NCBI RefSeq assembly: GCF_049340185.1
Contig: NZ_JBMPPC010000004.1
Span: 310,001 to 374,000, forward strand
Direction: 5' to 3'
DNA: 64,000 nt
From: Undibacterium sp049340185
GTDB lineage: Bacteria > Pseudomonadota > Gammaproteobacteria > Burkholderiales > Burkholderiaceae_D
Shown: positions 52,482-61,664 of the stretch, piece after piece
How the letters are laid out: each line of letters begins with the position of its first letter
Numbering within the stretch: the stretch's first letter is position 1
Notes under the pieces: model-generated
Told to the model about the DNA's origin: nothing
Databases searched by the model: none
What the model saw: only the letters and a program-made list of their open reading frames with translations
Made by a program: the position numbers and the translations under genes

Positions 52482-53438
52482 TTAGGCGGATGCCGCAGAT
52501 GCTACAGAGGTCGCCCCCATCGCTTCCCGCGATGCATCTGCGACAATCCGACGCAGCCACTGCACTTCGGTCGCGGCATGCGAACGCTCATGCCAGAGCA
52601 TGAAGAAGCGCATTTTTGGCATCTCAACTGGCATCGGCAATACCGCAATCGGATATTGACCGACAAAATGCATGGCAAAACTGCGACTCGTAGTGAAGAT
52701 CAAATCGGTGCGCGCCAGCACGTCCGGCACCATGCCGAAATACGGAATCGTCATTTGAATATGGCGCTTTAAACCCTGCTCTGCCAGAGCGCTGTCGATG
52801 ATGCTGCGATGCCCCATCATGTAGGGCGTCGGTGCCAGATGTGGCATCTCCAGATAGTATTTAAGGGATAGTCCTTTTTTCACGATCGGATGCTGATGAT
52901 TGACCATGCAGACCAGCTCATCTTCAAATAAATGCGCGAGATGCAGGTGCGGCGGCTGTTCCGGCCAGTTACCGATCACACAATCCAGCTCGCCGGTTTC
53001 TAATGCCGACGCGTAATCAAATCCGGCATTAAGTGAGTGAATCACCAATCCTGCATGCGGTGCCTGACCGCGGATTTTCTCCATGATGAGAGGGATCAGC
53101 AAGACACTCAGATAATCCGGCGCTCCCAGATGAAACACTCGTTGCGTTTGTGCCGGGACAAAACTCGGTGCCGGATGCGCGATACTCTCTAAAACACTGA
53201 GACCCTGTTTTGCAAGCAGCAATAACTCCTCACCTCGCTCGGTTGCCGTCATACCATTTTTACCGCGCACCAGAATCGCGTCACCAGTGATCTCGCGCAA
53301 ACGCTTGAGCATATTACTGATCGCGGGTTGTGACTGCCCCAATTTCATCGCCGTGCGTGTGACACTGCGCTCGGTCAGCAAGGTATGAAGTACGCGCAGT
53401 AAATTGGTGTCAAGATGATCGCTGGGGCGGTGACTCAT
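52482..53438 (-). CDS. LysR-family transcriptional regulator (NahR/NodD-like branch)
   Basis: 318 residues from the ATG at 53438; the frame extends to a TTG at 53459 but lacks a better site. Winged helix-turn-helix with LDTNLLRVLHTLLTERSVTRTA and LGQSQPAISNMLKRLRE, then an effector domain starting VFHLGAPDYLSVLLIP. The start pattern LDxNLLRVLxxLLxExSVTRTA is the NahR/NodD/PcaQ branch, often tied to aromatic or lipid pathways. It is close behind the glutamine amidotransferase gene and may be read with it, and is convergent with fadH. Confidence 0.9.
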   Translation of the reverse strand: MSHRPSDHLDTNLLRVLHTLLTERSVTRTAMKLGQSQPAISNMLKRLREITGDAILVRGKNGMTATERGEELLLLAKQGLSVLESIAHPAPSFVPAQTQRVFHLGAPDYLSVLLIPLIMEKIRGQAPHAGLVIHSLNAGFDYASALETGELDCVIGNWPEQPPHLHLAHLFEDELVCMVNHQHPIVKKGLSLKYYLEMPHLAPTPYMMGHRSIIDSALAEQGLKRHIQMTIPYFGMVPDVLARTDLIFTTSRSFAMHFVGQYPIAVLPMPVEMPKMRFFMLWHERSHAATEVQWLRRIVADASREAMGATSVASAASA

Positions 53439-53479
53439 GATGGGATCTGATGGGATCAATAGTGAGATTAAGAGTAAAA

Positions 53480-54253
53480 CTAATAAGCCGAGGCGACATC
53501 ACCGTCGACAAAAACCCGGAGTTCGCCCGGCGCAAACTGCGTCCAGGTCTCGTTATTGGTCAGTGGCTCCGTGACGATGACCGCAACGCGGTCTTGCGGT
53601 GTCGTGACCTCAGAAAAATCCACGGCGACCTCTTCATCCGACAGACTGGCGGTGGCAAAGGGATATTTTCTGACGATGTAATGTAACTTGGTTGAGCAAT
53701 GCACAAACAGTGCCTCGCCGTTTGACAGCATCATGTTGAAGGTGCCGTACTGCGCAATCTCAGTCGTAATGATACGGAGAAAATGAGTCAGCTCGGTCAT
53801 TGAAGGCAAGGTGTCGCCAAACCGGCGACGCATCTCTTGCAGCACATAGCAAAACGCCTGTTCGCTATCGGTAGTGCCGACAGGGCGATATGCGCCATCG
53901 AGTACGGGTGCAAAATTTTTTAGGTCGCCGTTATGCGCAAATACCCAATAACGCCCCCAGCATTCACGCACAAAGGGATGGCAATTTTCCAGCGTCACCT
54001 GGCCCTGGGTCGCTTTGCGGATATGAGAGATGACATTTTTAGACTTGATCGGATAACGTTTGATCAGCTCGGCGATCGGTGACGCGACAGCAGCCTGATG
54101 ATCAACAAAATGGCGCACGCCATTGCCTTCAAAAAAGGCGATGCCCCAGCCATCTTTGTGTTCATCGGTGCGACCACCGCGTGTGGCAAACCCCGTGAAG
54201 CTGAACACGATGTCGGTCGGGGTATTGCAATTCATTCCTAGTAGCTGGCACAT
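53480..54253 (-). CDS. class II glutamine amidotransferase, YafJ-like
   Basis: 257 residues when started at the ATG at 54253, which places Cys2 as N-terminal nucleophile after Met removal (MCQLLGMNC). The upstream frame start is ignored for that reason. Ntn-hydrolase motifs: GRTDEHKDGWGIAFFEG, SHIRKATQGQVTLENCHPF, VFAHNGDLKNF, TDSEQAFCYVLQ. It hydrolyses glutamine to donate ammonia in an unknown reaction; the acceptor domain is absent, as in E. coli YafJ. 41 bases separate it from the LysR gene on the same strand. Confidence 0.88.
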   Translation of the reverse strand: MCQLLGMNCNTPTDIVFSFTGFATRGGRTDEHKDGWGIAFFEGNGVRHFVDHQAAVASPIAELIKRYPIKSKNVISHIRKATQGQVTLENCHPFVRECWGRYWVFAHNGDLKNFAPVLDGAYRPVGTTDSEQAFCYVLQEMRRRFGDTLPSMTELTHFLRIITTEIAQYGTFNMMLSNGEALFVHCSTKLHYIVRKYPFATASLSDEEVAVDFSEVTTPQDRVAVIVTEPLTNNETWTQFAPGELRVFVDGDVASAY

Positions 54254-54356
54254 AGAGTTTGGGTATTCGGGCAATGCTGCTATGCATAATATTCAAGCTT
54301 AGCATCATTGCGCCGTGCCGACTACGTGGAGACTACTGAGTCTTAGCCGATTGCCG

Positions 54357-56873
54357 CTACCACTCGCGAATTGTGGTGTTGCTATATCCGGCATCAAGAC
54401 GAATATCACTTTCGCTGAAAGGCAGCTTCAGCCAGTTTTTCGCCGCATAGCGGTCCGTATAGTTAGCGGACCGGACCGAGGCAGGATCGTCGGATAAAGA
54501 GAAAGTGAGAAAAGTATATGCATCGACCCCGCTACCGGTGAAAGACACCACCTGCATATAGCTGTTGCCATTGGGGTTCCCGTCCATGTTATAGCCGCCT
54601 TGATCCAGACGGTTTTCAGAACAGGCAACAGTGAAGTAGCCTGCATTTTCACAGCCACCAAATAAACCTATCTTGCGTTGATTGCGGGTCACAAACAGCG
54701 TATCACCACGCACAGCATTCATCGCGTAACCGCTGTTCTGTATGCGCAACACAGCAGCGCCAAAGGCTTGTTGTAAGACCTGCGCATTCACAGGATTGAT
54801 ATCACGGGGTGTGTGAATGGGATCGGCTGGATTGAACTGGACTTTGTACAACTGCGCCTCTGGCAGTAAAGAGGCACGTCGCCAGAACTCGTCCCAGACG
54901 TGTGCGCCACGCGCACCGGGATTGCCGGTGTTGTCCCAGGCGGATAAAGCGGCACAGGCGCTGCTCAAGCTGACGGCAGTTGATGGCAGGCTCTCACCGG
55001 TTTCAGGATCTGCGCTAATCGTGACGCTGGATGTCGCACAAATCAGGGGCAAGACTTGGGCCTTGAATAATTCGGCGGTCAGCACGCGACTGTTGAGTAC
55101 CATTTGTTTGACAATATCGACGCTGGCTTTATTGCCCGTATAAGCGTCAATACCATCAAGTCTGCCTTGCGCCATCGTGTGGCCAAGCCGTGTGCGCATG
55201 CTGAGTGACTCCGTCCCGGCGCTGCCGATGATGTCGGCAAAGCCTGTCAACGGAGATTTGGGATTGGTACTCCAGTAGCTGTCGTTCATGTTGGCGACAT
55301 AATCGTTGCGCAGCAGGCTAGGCAATCTGGCGACACCGAACGCGCCTCGTTGTGCGGAGTCGGCATCGGTTTTCCAGTCACAAGTGCTGCGGGCACCGTC
55401 GAGAAAAGGTACGCGGGGCAAATAGGCTGCCAGCGCCTGTCCAGTCGGCGTCGTGCAGCTCGCAGCCTGGGCATTGCTCACGTTCGGCACTGCTCCCATG
55501 TCCGCATACCATGCCTTGCTGGAGCCCCGGCCAATCGCGGTAGTATTGACCCACGGTGTCGCGAGCTCTTCTTTCTGGATACGGATAAAGTCATCCAGCG
55601 ATTGCGCCTGATTCCAGCGCATCCAGTTACGGAAGCTGTGATAGTTCGTTGCGTTGATATCGCGGATTGCAAACGCCGTCGCCGGGTTCCAGGTTAGTGC
55701 CGGATTCAGCAAACCCAGATTCAGGAGCGGTCCGTATTCACTGCGGTACAAGGTGCGCCTGACTACGCCAATGCGACCATCGGCCTGCCTGACGCTGACC
55801 GAGATGGTGTTCGCTGTCATGCGTACTTTTTTACCGTCTTTGATATAACTGGTGGTATCGCCGTTCGCCAGCGTCAATTCGTAAATGCCAAAGCGACGCG
55901 CGGTCGACACGGTATGCGTCCAGGCGACATTGTCGTTAAAGCCGATCAATATCACGGGCACGCCGAGAAAGGAGGCACCGCTGACATTCAACTGACCCGG
56001 TATCGTTAATTGCGCCTGATAAAACCGGTCGCCGCCACGCCAGTACCAGTGCGGATTACCGAACAACAGGGGACTATTCGTTGTCACAGACGCGCTGCCA
56101 TAGGCAATCATATTGCTGCCTACGCCCTGAGTACCGCCGACCTGCATTTGCGGCGTGATCGTCTGTTCAGGATCGAAGGGCAGAACTGCGACGGTTTTGC
56201 TAGCGGCATCGGGAGGCACTGCGCTCGCAATGCTATTCACAAAATTGCTATAACCGCCCGCCAGATTCGCTGCATACATGCGGCGATACACATCGCTGGG
56301 ACGAATCGGCTGCACCCAATCCGCATAACGACAGGCGCTGTGGGCAGTATTGCTGCTGGTTCTTAGCGTGCGTAGATAGCGGTTATAGCCTGCGGCAAAA
56401 CCTTGCACCATATTGCGTAAATCTTGCGGCTGCGCGCTGATCATGGTGTTCAGCACATCGCTGGTAATTACATGTTTGTGGAAAAAATCCGAGTCCAGAT
56501 TCCGCGCCAACTCCAATGTCGATGCCGCTACCGGAATCGCCTCGGCACCAAGATATTTAGAACGTTCGCCACGATACGTTAAAAAGGCATCCGCCATCGT
56601 GCAAAGATTGTCTTCAGCCTGCGCATAACCATACCCATAACCAAGATCTCCCCAACTCGCCGCCTTGATGTGCGGTACGCCCAGACTGGTGCGGCGAATA
56701 TCGGCCTGATAATTACGACTACTCACGGCATCAGCATCATCCCCCGTAATACTCTGTGCGAACGCTGACGTCGTCAGCGACATTAATGACGCCATAGACA
56801 CCATGGACACCACTGACACCAACGACAACGCAGGGGTCATTGCAATTCCAAATCTCATCCAGCGTAAGCTCAT
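54357..56873 (-). CDS. penicillin-acylase-family N-terminal nucleophile hydrolase (acyl-homoserine lactone acylase-like)
   Basis: 838 residues from the ATG at 56873 (GGAG about 6 bases before). A signal peptide with repeated Ser-Met/Val (SVVSMVSMASLMSLTT), cleavage near AFA-QS, exports it to the periplasm. The alpha chain precedes the autocleavage point Gly252-Ser253 in GGTQGVGSNMIAYG, where Ser becomes the N-terminal nucleophile of the beta chain. NPHWYWRGGDRFYQ, GFNDNVAWTHTV and the AfaC-like final part NPVNAQVLQQAFG fit the PvdQ/QuiP/AHL-acylase group. It may inactivate acyl-homoserine lactones, hydrolyse beta-lactam side chains or mature a siderophore; sequence does not decide. No luxI/luxR neighbour. 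Confidence 0.88.
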   Translation of the reverse strand: MSLRWMRFGIAMTPALSLVSVVSMVSMASLMSLTTSAFAQSITGDDADAVSSRNYQADIRRTSLGVPHIKAASWGDLGYGYGYAQAEDNLCTMADAFLTYRGERSKYLGAEAIPVAASTLELARNLDSDFFHKHVITSDVLNTMISAQPQDLRNMVQGFAAGYNRYLRTLRTSSNTAHSACRYADWVQPIRPSDVYRRMYAANLAGGYSNFVNSIASAVPPDAASKTVAVLPFDPEQTITPQMQVGGTQGVGSNMIAYGSASVTTNSPLLFGNPHWYWRGGDRFYQAQLTIPGQLNVSGASFLGVPVILIGFNDNVAWTHTVSTARRFGIYELTLANGDTTSYIKDGKKVRMTANTISVSVRQADGRIGVVRRTLYRSEYGPLLNLGLLNPALTWNPATAFAIRDINATNYHSFRNWMRWNQAQSLDDFIRIQKEELATPWVNTTAIGRGSSKAWYADMGAVPNVSNAQAASCTTPTGQALAAYLPRVPFLDGARSTCDWKTDADSAQRGAFGVARLPSLLRNDYVANMNDSYWSTNPKSPLTGFADIIGSAGTESLSMRTRLGHTMAQGRLDGIDAYTGNKASVDIVKQMVLNSRVLTAELFKAQVLPLICATSSVTISADPETGESLPSTAVSLSSACAALSAWDNTGNPGARGAHVWDEFWRRASLLPEAQLYKVQFNPADPIHTPRDINPVNAQVLQQAFGAAVLRIQNSGYAMNAVRGDTLFVTRNQRKIGLFGGCENAGYFTVACSENRLDQGGYNMDGNPNGNSYMQVVSFTGSGVDAYTFLTFSLSDDPASVRSANYTDRYAAKNWLKLPFSESDIRLDAGYSNTTIREW

Positions 56874-57287
56874 CTTCACTCCTTGTTGGTCGTACGAAGA
56901 AACGGAACAAAACACCGGATGAACAGAAACAGCAATCGGCTTTCCGTAAAGTTAGAATTATTGAAATACATTATCAACAAGTAATATGTTTTATGCAATA
57001 AATAATTATTAAGCAAGCTGCAGGAATAAAGATACTCTGCTAGATCAATCCGCAATATTGGCGCGGGTTTCCAAGCCTTTTTGCCTGAAAACCCGCGCCA
57101 ATATTGCGGATTGTATTGAGGAAGTTTTTATAAACCGGTAATCGAGATGCAACACCAGATGCAAAACATGACATTACCTGCAACGTGATGCGCTCGGGCA
57201 GGAGATTTCTAGAAGTTCACGTGAAGATGTTGATACGGCAATCGCAGGAAACACTACAGCGCCGGATCAAGCCAGAATACATACGTT
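56874..57287. other. gap between the acylase and mnmE genes with a REPIN-like element
   Basis: 414 bases without gene. The main feature is the 25-bp inverted repeat described next. The rest (56916-57045 and 57114-57287) is AT-rich leader of the acylase gene and 3' region of mnmE. No U-run hairpin ends mnmE. Confidence 0.5.
57046..57113. repeat. perfect 25-bp inverted repeat, REP/REPIN-like element
   Basis: The left arm (57046-57070) begins CAATCCGCAATATTGGCGCG; the right arm (57089-57113) is its exact complement; 18-base loop CCAAGCC...GCCTGA. It resembles, in core and loop, the imperfect repeat at 63911-63968, suggesting a dispersed family. Confidence 0.7.
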
Positions 57288-58730
57288 CTATTTGCCGATA
57301 CAAAAGCGAGAAAAAATCACACCGAGCAAGTCATCGGAGGTGAACTCCCCAGTAATGCTGTTCAGGCGGTCTTGTGTCAGGCGCAGCTCTTCGGCAAAGA
57401 GATCGAGGGACTGATCGTTTTGTGCCGCGTAGTCGGCGGCATTTTGTAAATGTTCATGCGCTTGTTTCAGAGCAATAAGATGACGTTCGCGTGCCAGGTA
57501 GAGCGATTCGCCGGTCTGCTGCCAGCCTGCGATGCGGAGTAATTCTTTACGTAGCAGGTCAATCCCGAGATGGTCTTGCGCTGACAGATACACATGAGTG
57601 GCGTCATCCATTTCATCGACACTGGCGTGATGGCCGGACAAATCAATTTTGTTCCAGATACGGATGACCGGTACCTCATCGGGAAACCGGGCGACGATGC
57701 CCTCATCAGCCCGCGTCGGTCCGCGGCTGGCATCAAGCAAATGCAGGATCACATCGGCCTTACTTACCTCGGCCCAGGTGCGCTCAATACCAATGCGCTC
57801 AACGGTATCGATGGTGCTGCGATGTTCGTCCGGATGCAGCTCGTCATCGTCATGGCGGATACCAGCGGTATCAATGATATTCAGCGGAATACCTTCGATA
57901 TGGATGGTTTCAGTCACTTTATCGCGGGTTGTTCCTGCGATCGGCGTGACGATGGCGACGTCGTCACCGGCCAGCGCATTCAGCAAAGACGACTTGCCGA
58001 CGTTCGGTTGTCCGGCGAGCACCACGTTCAACCCTTCACGCAATAAGGCTCCCTGCGCGGCCTGCTGAAACACGGCTTGCAGCGCTGCCTGTATTGTCGT
58101 GAGCTGACCACGCGCGTCTGATTTTTCTAAAAAATCGATTTCTTCTTCCGGAAAATCGAGCGTCGCTTCAACCAGCATGCGCAGGTGAACGACTTTTTCA
58201 ACCAGTGCATGAATCACTTTGGAGAACACACCGGACAAGGACTGCGATGCGGATTTTGCCGCGGCCTCAGTCGATGCCTCGATCAGATCAGAGACAGCTT
58301 CCGCCTGCGCCAGATCGAGTTTGTCGTTCAGAAAAGCGCGTTGCGTAAATTCGCCCGGTTGCGCCAGCCGCAATCCCGCGTCTTTACCGGCTTCGAGGCA
58401 ACGCGTTAGCAACATTTGCATCACCACCGGGCCGCCATGTCCTTGCAGCTCCAGTACATCTTCACCGGTGTAGGAATGCGGTCCTTTGAAATAAATCACA
58501 ATACCTTGATCAATCACGCTGCCATCCGCTTGTGTAAATGGCAGATACGTCGCATGACGCGGCGTTAACAGCTTGTTCTTTAATACGCTGGCAAACAAGG
58601 CGCTGACGATAGGTGATAAATCCTTGCCGGAAATACGGACTACCCCAATACCACCGCGCCCGGGCGCCGTTGCAATCGCGGTGATCGGTGTGTTGTCGTA
58701 GCTGCTAAGCGATGTACTGTGTTGATTCAT
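57288..58730 (-). CDS. mnmE: tRNA modification GTPase MnmE (TrmE)
   Basis: With MnmG (not in window) modifies U34 of certain tRNAs. 480 residues: an N-terminal tetrahydrofolate-binding domain (ITAIATAPGRGGIGVVRISG), a helical domain, and the inserted G domain with GQPNVGKSSLLNALAG (G1), GTTRDK (G2), DTAGIR (G3) and NKID (G4). The C-terminus is CIGK with the catalytic Cys motif FCIGK. Housekeeping position beside yidC-rpmH is typical for betaproteobacteria. No terminator was found directly after it. Confidence 0.96.
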   Translation of the reverse strand: MNQHSTSLSSYDNTPITAIATAPGRGGIGVVRISGKDLSPIVSALFASVLKNKLLTPRHATYLPFTQADGSVIDQGIVIYFKGPHSYTGEDVLELQGHGGPVVMQMLLTRCLEAGKDAGLRLAQPGEFTQRAFLNDKLDLAQAEAVSDLIEASTEAAAKSASQSLSGVFSKVIHALVEKVVHLRMLVEATLDFPEEEIDFLEKSDARGQLTTIQAALQAVFQQAAQGALLREGLNVVLAGQPNVGKSSLLNALAGDDVAIVTPIAGTTRDKVTETIHIEGIPLNIIDTAGIRHDDDELHPDEHRSTIDTVERIGIERTWAEVSKADVILHLLDASRGPTRADEGIVARFPDEVPVIRIWNKIDLSGHHASVDEMDDATHVYLSAQDHLGIDLLRKELLRIAGWQQTGESLYLARERHLIALKQAHEHLQNAADYAAQNDQSLDLFAEELRLTQDRLNSITGEFTSDDLLGVIFSRFCIGK

Positions 58731-58825
58731 GATGAAATTCTAACCCTGCACACAAATGGCGCAGAAAAATTGTCAGGCTTGTGACTCAAATGCTACATAA
58801 ACAGCGCAGTCTAACCGCGTCGAAA

Positions 58826-58855
58826 AAAAAGCCCATGATCTGCATGGGCTTTTTA
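58826..58855 (-). terminator. terminator of the rpmH-rnpA-yidD-yidC operon
   Basis: GCCCATG (58831-58837) pairs with CATGGGC (58843-58849), extended by A and T runs. It lies between the yidC stop and the mnmE start. Confidence 0.9.
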
Positions 58856-58940
58856 AAACTTAGTTTGCTGCGTGTTATGGCGCATCTTCTTGCTTATCTT
58901 ATTGCTGATGTCGCTGCTAATATCTGCAGCGACAACATGC

Positions 58941-60683
58941 TTACTTCGCAGCCACCTTGTGTTCTGGCGGAATCAACTTGTTATTGATCACCCACTGCTG
59001 TGCGATCGACAAGATGTTGTTCACGACCCAGTACAGCACCAGTCCCGACGGGAAGAAGAAGAACATGACCGAGAACATCAACGGCATGAACATCATCATC
59101 TTGGCTTGCATAGGATCGGCAGGTGCCGGATTTAACTTGGTTGTGATGAACATCGAAATTGCATAAATCACTGGCAGGATAAACCAGGGATCAGGTGCCG
59201 TCAGATCGGTAATCCAGCCCATCCATGGTGCACCGCGCATCTCAACGCTGGCTTGTAATACCCAGTACAGGGACAAGAAAATCGGCATCTGGATCAAGAC
59301 GGGGAAGCAGCCACCGAGCGGATTGATTTTCTCGGTTTTATACAATTCCATCATGGCCTGATTCATTTTTTGCGGATCGTTTTTATAGCGTTCGCGTACT
59401 GCGGTCATTTTTGGCGTGACTACTTTCATCTTGGCCATACTGCGATAACCGGCAGCAGACAGTGGGAACAGTGCGAGTTTGATCGTGAGTGTGAATACGA
59501 TGATCGTCCAGCCCCAGTTACCCAGTAACTTATGAATCAGTTCCATCAAGGCAAACATTGGCTTAGCGATGATCGCGAAGTACCAGTAATCTTTAACCAG
59601 ATCCAGGCCAGGGGCAATTTTTTCTAACTTGTCTGATTCTTGCGGACCTGAATACAGACGGGCGTTCAGACTTGTTGTCGCACCTGGCGCAATACTGCCC
59701 ATGGACAAGATGTTGCCGACTGCATACAAATTGGTATCGACCTTTTTCGTGAAAATCTCACGTGCTGTTTTGTCTTGCGGAATGAAAGCGGAGACAAAGA
59801 AATGCTGAATCACGGAGACCCAGCCATTGTCGGATTTCGTCGCGTGACTGTCTGAACCTTTTTCGATTTTTTCGAAATCGAGTTTCTGGAAGTGCGCATC
59901 ATCGGTGTACACCGCTGGTGCGTAAAACTCAGTCGAACCACTCAGCATACCGCCGCCCTGAGGCTTGGTACCGTCATGTATCAATTGCAGGTACAGCGAT
60001 GGCGTAATGGCGGTGGCCGTGTTATTGGTCACGTCATGTTTGACATCAATCACATAGTCACCCTTTTTGAAGGTGTAGGTCTTGGTCAGTTTGACGCCGT
60101 TCAATTCTGATTCGAGTACCAGTTGCACCTGATTGCCGCCGTCCAGGCTACGTGGGCCTGGTTTTGCGACGAAATTAGTTTTATGGTTAGGGAACGCGCC
60201 ACCGAGCAAACCTGTCTGCGCCAGATAGGTACGCTGCGCTGTTTCAGTGAACAGCACAATATTATTAGTCGCAACCGGTACTTCTTTTTTGCCCGCCAGT
60301 TCAAGGAAAGCGTCATACCAGTGTTCGCGGTGGACGGTTTCTTTGTATTGCAAAAGTTCCAGACGCTTCAGCTCACCGCCCAGACTATCGATGTCTGCCT
60401 TGAACACATCAGTGGTCACGGTAAAGACTTCGTGCTTGGCCGCAGTATCCGCACCGGCAATGGCACCCGCGCTACTTGCCGCAGCGCCAGGTGCTGCGGT
60501 ATTGGCAGCCGCCGCAGCAGCAGTGGCAGATGCCGAAGCACTGGCACTAGCGTTCTTGTTCTGTTGCGTTGCTGGCGAAGGGAATAAAAATGATTGTTTG
60601 CCGTTATGACGCATCCAGTTGTCCCAAAGGATCAACAGCGACATCGAGAAAACAACCCACAGGACGGTACGTTTGATATCCAT
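58941..60683 (-). CDS. yidC: membrane protein insertase YidC
   Basis: Inserts and folds inner-membrane proteins alone or with Sec. 580 residues: an N-terminal anchor (VLWVVFSMSLLILWDNW), an Ala/Ser-rich linker, a large periplasmic domain (about 90-350) with TKTYTFKKGDYVIDVKHDVTNN, and the conserved five-helix core beginning WGWTIIVFTLTIKLALFPLSAAGYRSMAKM and ending QQWVINNKLIPPEHK. The length and P1 domain are those of gram-negative YidC. It follows yidD by 8 bases and is the last gene of the operon. Confidence 0.97.
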   Translation of the reverse strand: MDIKRTVLWVVFSMSLLILWDNWMRHNGKQSFLFPSPATQQNKNASASASASATAAAAAANTAAPGAAASSAGAIAGADTAAKHEVFTVTTDVFKADIDSLGGELKRLELLQYKETVHREHWYDAFLELAGKKEVPVATNNIVLFTETAQRTYLAQTGLLGGAFPNHKTNFVAKPGPRSLDGGNQVQLVLESELNGVKLTKTYTFKKGDYVIDVKHDVTNNTATAITPSLYLQLIHDGTKPQGGGMLSGSTEFYAPAVYTDDAHFQKLDFEKIEKGSDSHATKSDNGWVSVIQHFFVSAFIPQDKTAREIFTKKVDTNLYAVGNILSMGSIAPGATTSLNARLYSGPQESDKLEKIAPGLDLVKDYWYFAIIAKPMFALMELIHKLLGNWGWTIIVFTLTIKLALFPLSAAGYRSMAKMKVVTPKMTAVRERYKNDPQKMNQAMMELYKTEKINPLGGCFPVLIQMPIFLSLYWVLQASVEMRGAPWMGWITDLTAPDPWFILPVIYAISMFITTKLNPAPADPMQAKMMMFMPLMFSVMFFFFPSGLVLYWVVNNILSIAQQWVINNKLIPPEHKVAAK

Positions 60684-60690
60684 AGTGTGT

Positions 60691-61044
60691 TTAACAGAGA
60701 GATTTAAAAGAAGAACCAGAACGTTTTGACCAGGTCAGCAAACTGCGACTGTGAGTGGAACGTCCGTCGGATGTGGGGATGAATCTATATTTTTCAGATT
60801 TTTCTGACGCTTGCGGCGTTTTTTGTGGCACCAGATCCACGCCACCCGGATGCCAGGGGTGACATTTGCACAAACGCTTGCCTGCCAGCAAACTGCCTTT
60901 AGCGGCGCCATGTTCGCGAATCGCTTCTGCTGCATAGTCCGAGCAACTAGGATAAAAGCGGCAATTTTGTCCCAGCATGGGACTAATCGCGAATTTATAT
61001 ACCCGCAGCAAGAACAGCAACAAGGATTTCACGGGATTCATCAT
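60691..61044 (-). CDS. yidD: membrane protein insertion efficiency factor YidD
   Basis: 117 residues. The DUF37 hallmark is complete: FLLRVYKFAISPMLGQNCRFYPSCSDYA, then LLAGKRLCKCHPWHPGGVDLVP with its cysteines. It helps YidC insertion. A C-terminal tail of about 40 residues (from PQKTPQASEKS) is longer than in E. coli YidD and is basic and Ser-rich. The ATG overlaps the rnpA stop (ATGA), so they are coupled. Confidence 0.94.
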   Translation of the reverse strand: MMNPVKSLLLFLLRVYKFAISPMLGQNCRFYPSCSDYAAEAIREHGAAKGSLLAGKRLCKCHPWHPGGVDLVPQKTPQASEKSEKYRFIPTSDGRSTHSRSLLTWSKRSGSSFKSLC

Positions 61045-61469
61045 GGTGCAGGCGGCGCTAATGAAGGCCGCATCGGCTGAGCAGACAATTGCTGCGCAGC
61101 GAACAGACGTACAATTTCAGCCCGCAACTCTTGCTTGAGGCGGGCTGTCGTCGCAGGACCAGACTTCGTATTGACCGGCTTGGACAAACGCACAATACAA
61201 TCCACGTTTACCAGCGACGAACAGCGAAAAATTTCTCTGGTGACACGTTTAATCGTATTACGCGTCACTGCACGTGGTGCAAACCGTTTCGCTGCAACCA
61301 CACCCAGTCTGGCATTCGGCAGATCGTTGGGTCTTGCATACAAAACAAAGTGCGCGGTTCTTTGTACCGGGCGCAAACGAAAAACGGATGAAAATTCATC
61401 CGTTTTAACGATGCGCCGAGCGCGTGCAAAATCATCGCTTGCGTTTGCTGGTGTCATTGCATTGAGCAT
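61041..61469 (-). CDS. rnpA: ribonuclease P protein component
   Basis: Protein subunit of RNase P, which trims pre-tRNA 5' ends. Core: RRIVKTDEFSSVFRLRPVQR, FVLYARPNDLPNARLGVVAAKRFAPRAVTRNTIKRVTREIFR (with the RNR-type basic motif) and the final DCIVRLSKP. The start is uncertain: ATGs at 61502, 61490, 61469 and 61457 are possible, and no clear ribosome site separates them. 61469 is chosen as the compromise; family starts usually lie close to FARARR. A proline/alanine tail precedes the coupled yidD start. Confidence 0.9.
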   Translation of the reverse strand: MLNAMTPANASDDFARARRIVKTDEFSSVFRLRPVQRTAHFVLYARPNDLPNARLGVVAAKRFAPRAVTRNTIKRVTREIFRCSSLVNVDCIVRLSKPVNTKSGPATTARLKQELRAEIVRLFAAQQLSAQPMRPSLAPPAP

Positions 61470-61529
61470 AATAGAGTCATGCCAATTCATGCCACCAACC
61501 AACGCTGCCGCTGATTATGGCTTGATGGA

Positions 61530-61664
61530 TCAAGCTGCCAAACGCTTGCGGCCTTTGGCACGACGTGCGTTCAATACAGCGCGGCCGCCACGGGTTGCCA
61601 TGCGTGCGCGGAAACCGTGAGTGCGCTTGCGGCGAACGACGGAAGGTTGGTAAGTACGTTTCAT
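61530..61664 (-). CDS. rpmH: 50S ribosomal protein L34
   Basis: 44 residues, too short for a 60-residue cut-off. The whole protein is readable on the minus strand: MKRTYQPSVVRRKRTHGFRA at the start and VLNARRAKGRKRLAA at the end, the standard L34 sequence. It is first in the rpmH-rnpA-yidD-yidC operon and faces away from dnaA, as at most bacterial origins. Confidence 0.98.
   Translation of the reverse strand: MKRTYQPSVVRRKRTHGFRARMATRGGRAVLNARRAKGRKRLAA

Noticed and set aside
61135..61620. 161-residue plus-strand frame over rnpA and rpmH
   Set aside because: It is the antisense of two certain genes and has the composition expected of a shadow frame.
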